From: Burkholderiales bacterium
GTDB taxonomy: Bacteria; Pseudomonadota; Gammaproteobacteria; Burkholderiales; Burkholderiaceae_E
Assembly (NCBI GenBank): GCA_020348765.1
Contig: CP070753.1
Span: forward strand, 228,979 to 234,584
Reading direction: 5' to 3'
Length of the DNA stretch: 5,606 nt
The notes under the pieces are model-generated. The model worked only from the letters and a program-made list of their open reading frames with translations. It made no database searches and was not told the origin of the DNA. Position 1 is the first letter of the stretch, and each line of letters opens with the position of its first letter. Both the position numbers and the translations under genes were made by a program. Below, one piece after another: positions 1 through 2,809 of this stretch.

Positions 1-477
1 CACGAGGCTGCCACGCGCTACCGGCAACGGGGCGTGCCGCTGGTCGTGATCGCGGGCCGCGACTACGGTTCCGGCTCGTCGCGAGACTGGGCGGCGAAGG
101 GCACCCGGCTGCTCGGGGTGCGGGCGGTGATCGCCGAGAGCTTCGAGCGCATCCACCGCTCGAACCTGATCGGCATGGGCGTGCTGCCACTGCAGTTCGC
201 GCCGGGTGCCGGCCGCAGGTCGCTGGGGCTGGACGGCAGCGAGCGCTACGACCTGGCCGGCCTGGCGCAGCAACTCGCTCCGGGCGCCCGGATCGACTGC
301 CAGGTCCGCGGGCGCGACGGTTCGTCTCGGACGATCGGGTTGCGCTGCCGGCTCGATACACCGCTCGAGTTCGAGTACTTCCGCAACGGCGGCATGCTGC
401 ATGCGGTGCTTCGCCAACTGCTGCATCGCTGCCGAACCGGTGCGGCATCGCGGTCGCCACCCGGTCTCGCGTCCTGA
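1..477 (+). CDS. acnA: Aconitate hydratase AcnA, C-terminal part (5' end outside window)
   Basis: This is the C-terminal swivel domain of aconitase, the [4Fe-4S] TCA-cycle enzyme that interconverts citrate and isocitrate in the cytoplasm. The frame is open from base 1, so the true start lies to the left; the GTG at 34 is internal. Visible residues 19-30 contain the catalytic Ser/Arg segment GSGSSRDWAAKG. It is followed by the family block ESFERIHRSNLIGMGVLPLQF, given here as ESFERIHRSN then LIGMGVLPLQF, and near the end by the terminal LEFEYFRNGGMLHAVLRQLL motif. The GSGSS form and the IAESFERIHRSN block fit AcnA better than AcnB or the 2-methylisocitrate dehydratase AcnD. The three cluster-binding Cys residues lie outside the window. 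After the usual end (HAVLRQLL) there is a tail of about 16 Arg/Ser/Pro-rich residues before the TGA at 475, slightly longer than expected. The assignment to the aconitase family is secure; AcnA rather than AcnD is likely. Confidence 0.95.
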   Translation, partial: HEAATRYRQRGVPLVVIAGRDYGSGSSRDWAAKGTRLLGVRAVIAESFERIHRSNLIGMGVLPLQFAPGAGRRSLGLDGSERYDLAGLAQQLAPGARIDCQVRGRDGSSRTIGLRCRLDTPLEFEYFRNGGMLHAVLRQLLHRCRTGAASRSPPGLAS

Positions 478-491
478 CCCGGGAGCCGGTC

Positions 492-515
492 GCGCGGGCG
501 GTGCACGGCCCGCGC
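492..515 (+). terminator. GC-rich hairpin downstream of acnA, possible terminator
   Basis: Bases 492-499 (gcgcgggc) pair perfectly with 508-515 (gcccgcgc), leaving an 8-nt loop. The hairpin starts 15 nt after the acnA stop codon. No T-tract follows, so it is not a canonical intrinsic terminator, although U-less hairpins at gene ends are common in very GC-rich genomes. It could also simply be chance GC pairing. Confidence 0.35.
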
Positions 516-528
516 CCGTGGCCGCGGC

Positions 529-570
529 TTGACGCCAGTCAACGCCGCCATCCGGTGCGGCGCATAGGAT
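529..570 (+). promoter_or_regulatory. FNR/CRP-family-like inverted repeat with candidate -10 element
   Basis: Bases 529-542 form a perfect inverted repeat, TTGAC-GCCA-GTCAA. Its layout matches the FNR/Anr consensus TTGAT-N4-ATCAA apart from the symmetric T-to-C and A-to-G change in each half-site. A weak -10-like hexamer, TAGGAT, lies at 565-570 (4 of 6 matches to TATAAT). If that is a -10, transcription would begin near 577 and the repeat centre (535.5) would fall at about -41.5, the position of class II FNR-activated promoters. Transcription would then begin essentially at the proposed start codon (576), giving a leaderless message or implying that the in-frame ATG at 615 is used. TTGACG at 529-534 could alternatively be read as a -35 box, but no good -10 lies 17 nt downstream. 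The palindrome is seen directly; the regulator is inferred. Confidence 0.35.
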
Positions 571-575
571 CGGGC

Positions 576-1280
576 ATGGCATGGAAGGACCTGGACACCA
601 GGGACCGCTGGTTGATGGCCACCGCCGCGCTGCAGGCCGCGGCGACCATCGGCACGTTTCTGGTCGCGCTGGTGGGCATCTGGCAGGTGGCGCCGATCAT
701 CACCTACCAGGTGCAGCAACAGCAGGCCGAAGCGCAGCGGGCTTCCCAGATCGAGACCGGCGAGACACCGACGGCCCGCTTCTCGTCTGACGCCGCGAAC
801 TGGTGGGCCGGTCAGGTCGACGACTACCAGCGCATTCTGGACCTGACCGGGCCGAGGGCCGCGAGCGGCCTTGCCGTGAGCTTCGAAGTCATCGAGCACG
901 GAACGACGACGATCGCGCCGGGCGTCACGCCGGACCTGCTGGTGCTGACGGCGACCGGGCCCGGCGGCGGAATCGAGACCGTCAAGGTTCCGGTCAACGA
1001 GAGCGCGATGGTGCCCGCGCAGTACCTGCAATGCCGGATCAACCAGGGCGTGTTCGCCGGCCTGGACGGGGCCGAGCGCGCACGGGTCGAGACCGCGGTG
1101 CAGCGCTACATCCAGCGGTACATGGTGCCGGGAGTGCCGCCGGCGCACGTCCGTGCCGAAATGTCGCTGCGCGAGCTGCATGACGAGATCGCGCTGCACC
1201 AGGCGCGCCGCGTCGAAGCGCTCCAGCACCTGCAAGGGTTGAGGGCGATGCTCGACAGCCTCGCGGGCGAGAAGCCCTGA
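576..1280 (+). CDS. Membrane-anchored protein of unknown function, 234 aa
   Basis: I do not recognise a family for this protein. From ATG 576 it has a short charged N-terminus (MAWKDLDTRDRW), then one hydrophobic segment at about residues 13-43 rich in Ala, Ile, Leu and Val (core ATIGTFLVALVGIWQV). A polar Gln/Ala/Glu stretch follows (VQQQQAEAQRA), suggesting a short coiled or linker helix. The soluble part, about residues 60-190, looks mixed alpha/beta. The end, about 195-230, is charged and helical (MSLRELHDEIALHQARRVEALQ). It resembles a single-pass anchor carrying a globular domain. There is one Cys (153) and no recognisable catalytic motif. I chose ATG 576 over the upstream in-frame GTG at 501 because 501 lies in the acnA-downstream hairpin and gives a Pro/Arg-rich, unprotein-like N-terminus, and because AGGAT (566-570) precedes 576 by 5 nt. 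ATG 615 is a possible alternative, but it would trim the charged N-terminus. It lies 98 nt after acnA on the same strand and converges with the ferredoxin gene. That it is a real gene is well supported by amino-acid composition. Confidence 0.75.
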   Translation: MAWKDLDTRDRWLMATAALQAAATIGTFLVALVGIWQVAPIITYQVQQQQAEAQRASQIETGETPTARFSSDAANWWAGQVDDYQRILDLTGPRAASGLAVSFEVIEHGTTTIAPGVTPDLLVLTATGPGGGIETVKVPVNESAMVPAQYLQCRINQGVFAGLDGAERARVETAVQRYIQRYMVPGVPPAHVRAEMSLRELHDEIALHQARRVEALQHLQGLRAMLDSLAGEKP

Positions 1281-1307
1281 GGCGCTGACGCCCGGGCTCG
1301 GCGCGGC

Positions 1308-1323
1308 CGGCGCGTACGCGCCG
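1308..1323. other. 16-bp perfect palindrome after the unknown-protein gene
   Basis: Bases 1308-1323 read cggcgcgtacgcgccg, a perfect palindrome, 27 nt after the stop codon of the 576-1280 gene. An alternative overlapping stem pairs 1298-1305 (tcggcgcg) with 1317-1324 (cgcgccga), 8 bp with an 11-nt loop. Either could act as a transcript-end hairpin for the + strand gene. No T-tract follows. Confidence 0.3.
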
Positions 1324-1341
1324 ATCGTCGATGCGCCGCGA

Positions 1342-1373
1342 GGCTGGCGGCCCGTTCGGCTGGCGGCCGGTTC
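1342..1373. repeat. Two adjacent 16-bp direct repeats
   Basis: Bases 1342-1357 (ggctggcggcccgttc) and 1358-1373 (ggctggcggccggttc) are immediately adjacent and match at 15 of 16 positions. They lie in the noncoding 1281-1489 stretch between convergent genes. There are only two units and no third copy, so this is most simply a small local duplication. No coding or known regulatory role is visible. Confidence 0.6.
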
Positions 1374-1421
1374 GCTACGGTCGCCGCCGGCGCAGGGCTG
1401 GGAACGCCCGGCTGCCGTGGG

Positions 1422-1452
1422 CCGCGGTCGGCTTCGCCCCGGCCGAGCGCGG
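1422..1452. terminator. Stem-loop between convergent genes, possible bidirectional terminator
   Basis: Bases 1422-1432 (ccgcggtcggc) pair with 1442-1452 (gccgagcgcgg) in an 11-position stem with one G-G mismatch and a 9-nt loop. It starts on the - strand about 38 nt downstream of the ferredoxin stop codon, between two convergent genes, where a terminator for both strands would be expected. Neither side carries a T-tract, so Rho-dependent ending or simple GC-driven pairing remains possible. The rest of the 209-nt gap (1281-1489) holds no convincing gene. Confidence 0.4.
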
Positions 1453-1489
1453 GCTGCGGACCGCGTCGCTGCGGCCGTTTGTTCGGACG

Positions 1490-1735
1490 TCAGCCGTGCA
1501 GCCGCTCGTACTTGGCCTGCAGCTCTTCCGGCGTTTCCTGATGATCCGGGTCCGGGACGATGCAGTCGGCCGGGCACACGTCGATGCACTGCGGATCGTC
1601 GTGCGCGCCGACGCACTCGGTGCACTTGTCCGGGTCGATCACGTAGATCGGCGAGCCAACCGCGATCGCTTCGTTCGGGCACGGCTCGACACAGGCGTCG
1701 CAGGCAGTGCAGTCGTCGTTGATTATCAGCGCCAT
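1490..1735 (-). CDS. 2[4Fe-4S] ferredoxin, Alvin/YfhL type
   Basis: This 81-residue, acidic, cytoplasmic ferredoxin carries low-potential electrons. It has two cluster motifs: C9-x2-C12-x2-C15-x3-C19-P, and C38-x2-C41-x8-C50-x3-C54-P. The eight-residue insertion between C41 and C50 (VGAHDDPQ) and the C-terminal helix after C58 (PEELQAKYERLHG) are the hallmarks of the Allochromatium vinosum ferredoxin class, to which E. coli YfhL belongs. By analogy C9, C12, C15 and C54 hold one cluster and C38, C41, C50 and C19 the other; C58 is an additional Cys. Members of this class have unusually negative reduction potentials. The ATG at 1735 has a GGGAG ribosome-binding site 7 nt upstream (1743-1747). 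It is the last gene of the nifJ operon, 66 nt after the DHOD-like gene, which makes it the likely electron partner of that PFOR; the partnership is inferred. Related ferredoxins serve other pathways too, so it may not be exclusive. Confidence 0.96.
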   Translation of the reverse strand: MALIINDDCTACDACVEPCPNEAIAVGSPIYVIDPDKCTECVGAHDDPQCIDVCPADCIVPDPDHQETPEELQAKYERLHG

Positions 1736-1742
1736 AGGAAGT

Positions 1743-1747
1743 CTCCC
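1743..1747 (-). promoter_or_regulatory. Ribosome-binding site of the ferredoxin gene
   Basis: On the - strand this reads GGGAG, 7 nt before the ATG at 1735. Spacing and sequence fit a Shine-Dalgarno site, giving the ferredoxin gene its own translation start despite lying in the operon. Confidence 0.7.
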
Positions 1748-1780
1748 GTTCGGTGAGGTGATGGATTCGGATTCGGGCGC

Positions 1781-1803
1781 AGGCCACGCGCGGCGCGCGG
1801 CCT
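1781..1803 (-). other. Intercistronic hairpin overlapping the DHOD-like stop codon
   Basis: Bases 1781-1785 pair with 1799-1803 and 1787-1790 with 1794-1797, giving nine base pairs around one A/C mismatch and a 3-nt loop. The hairpin overlaps two bases of the TAG stop of the DHOD-like gene and lies about 45 nt before the ferredoxin start. No U-tract follows on the - strand, so full termination is unlikely. It could be a partial terminator, an RNA-processing or 3'-end-stabilising element that separates ferredoxin mRNA from the long upstream message, or a by-product of GC richness. Confidence 0.4.
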
Positions 1804-2809
1804 ACACGAATTCGCTGGTATAGGACTTTAGCGCCTTCATGTAATTCGAGCGCTCGAAGGCATCCGGGTCGGGGCAGGACTGCTGGCTGAGCGATCCCTT
1901 CATCTGCTCGACCGAGACGTACTCGTGCTCGACCATCCAGTTCTGGACCCCGCGCACCAGCCCGGTCACGTGCTTCGGGCCGTGCGTGAGCAGGCTGCTG
2001 GCGAGCATCACGCAGTCGGCGCCGGCCAGCAGCAGCTTCAGAACGTCCTCGGCCGTGTGCGCGCCGCCGGTGGCCGCGAGGTTCGCGCTCACGCGACCAC
2101 GCAGGATCGCGATCCAGCGCAGCGCCAGGCGCAGCTCGTCGGAGGTCGAAAGCACCAGGTGCGGGGCGACCTCGAGTTCCTCGAGCAGGATGTCCGGCTG
2201 CAGGAAGCGGTTGAACAGGACCAGCCCGGCGGCGCCGGCATTGGACAGCCGGGCCGCCATGTTGGCCATCGCGCTGAAGTACGGCGCCACCTTGACCGCC
2301 ACCGGAATGCTCACCTGGCGCGTGACCGACTCGACCAGCTCGACGTACCGGTTCTCGACTTCGGCGCTGGTGTCGTCGATGCTCGCGGCCAGGAAGTACA
2401 CGTTGAGCTCGATCGCGTCCGCGCCGGCTTCCTGGAACTTGCGCGCAATCTCGGTCCAGCCGCCGGGGGTGTAGCCGTTCAGGCTCGGAATCACCGGCAC
2501 CGACAGCGCCCGCTTGGCGTCGCTGATCAGCTGCAGGTACTGCTCGGGACCGGTGCGGTACTCGCGCATTTCGGGGAAGAAGCCTTGCGCCTCGGGCGAC
2601 AGCTCGGCGCCGAAGAGCATCAGGTTGTGCGTGGCCATCTCCTCGTGCTCGATCTGCTCCTCGAACAGCGAGGGCAGCACCACCGCCGCCACCCCTGCGT
2701 CCTGCAGTCGCAGCAGGCTGTCCACCGAGCTGGTCAGCGGCGAGGCTGACGCGACGATCGGGTGCTTCAGTTCGAGCCCGAGGTAACGGGTGCTGAGGTC
2801 GACGGTCAT
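1802..2809 (-). CDS. Dihydroorotate dehydrogenase-like flavoprotein (not a true PyrD)
   Basis: This 335-residue protein has the FMN-binding TIM-barrel pattern of the dihydroorotate dehydrogenase superfamily, closest to class 1A. It shows an N-terminal YLGLELKHPIVASASPLT block, PSLNG (108-112), K173 in VKVAPYF (compare VKLPPYF, the FMN-contacting Lys region of class 1A), FNR at 199-201, and a phosphate-binding end, ATGGAHTAEDV with LLAGADCVMLASSLL. The catalytic loop that reads NLSCPN or NVSSPN in real enzymes is NVYFLA here (136-141), so the active-site Cys/Ser base is absent. The TKS Lys near the N-terminus appears to be replaced by LPS (45-47). It is therefore unlikely to make orotate. The start at 2809 is supported by a GAGGAG site 8 nt upstream and an ATGA overlap with nifJ; the frame is open further upstream, but that reading is just nifJ out of frame. 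Proteins of this type are known neighbours of nifJ in diverse bacteria. The function is unproven; a flavin redox role linked to PFOR is inferred. Confidence 0.93.
   Translation of the reverse strand: MTVDLSTRYLGLELKHPIVASASPLTSSVDSLLRLQDAGVAAVVLPSLFEEQIEHEEMATHNLMLFGAELSPEAQGFFPEMREYRTGPEQYLQLISDAKRALSVPVIPSLNGYTPGGWTEIARKFQEAGADAIELNVYFLAASIDDTSAEVENRYVELVESVTRQVSIPVAVKVAPYFSAMANMAARLSNAGAAGLVLFNRFLQPDILLEELEVAPHLVLSTSDELRLALRWIAILRGRVSANLAATGGAHTAEDVLKLLLAGADCVMLASSLLTHGPKHVTGLVRGVQNWMVEHEYVSVEQMKGSLSQQSCPDPDAFERSNYMKALKSYTSEFV

Noticed and set aside
529..558. TTGACG at 529-534 as the -35 of a standard sigma-70 promoter
   Set aside because: At 17-nt spacing the sequence is ccggtg, which has no resemblance to a -10 box. 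The inverted repeat is a better explanation of the TTGAC.
501..575. GTG at 501 as start of the unknown membrane protein
   Set aside because: It lies inside the hairpin after acnA, and the added 25 residues are Pro/Arg-rich; the ATG at 576 with a nearby AGGAT fits better.
1331..1756. Open frame of 141 codons on the + strand, covering the intergenic gap and the ferredoxin gene
   Set aside because: It is mostly antisense to the ferredoxin gene, and its product is Arg-rich with no motif or clear ribosome-binding site.
1925..2749. Open frame of 274 codons on the + strand, opposite the DHOD-like gene
   Set aside because: The predicted protein is His/Gln/Arg-rich shadow sequence antisense to a clearly conserved gene, with no recognisable domain.
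1802..2809. Annotation as pyrD, pyrimidine biosynthesis
   Set aside because: The catalytic NLSCPN/NVSSPN loop is replaced and the gene is coupled to nifJ, so a biosynthetic dihydroorotate dehydrogenase is unlikely.
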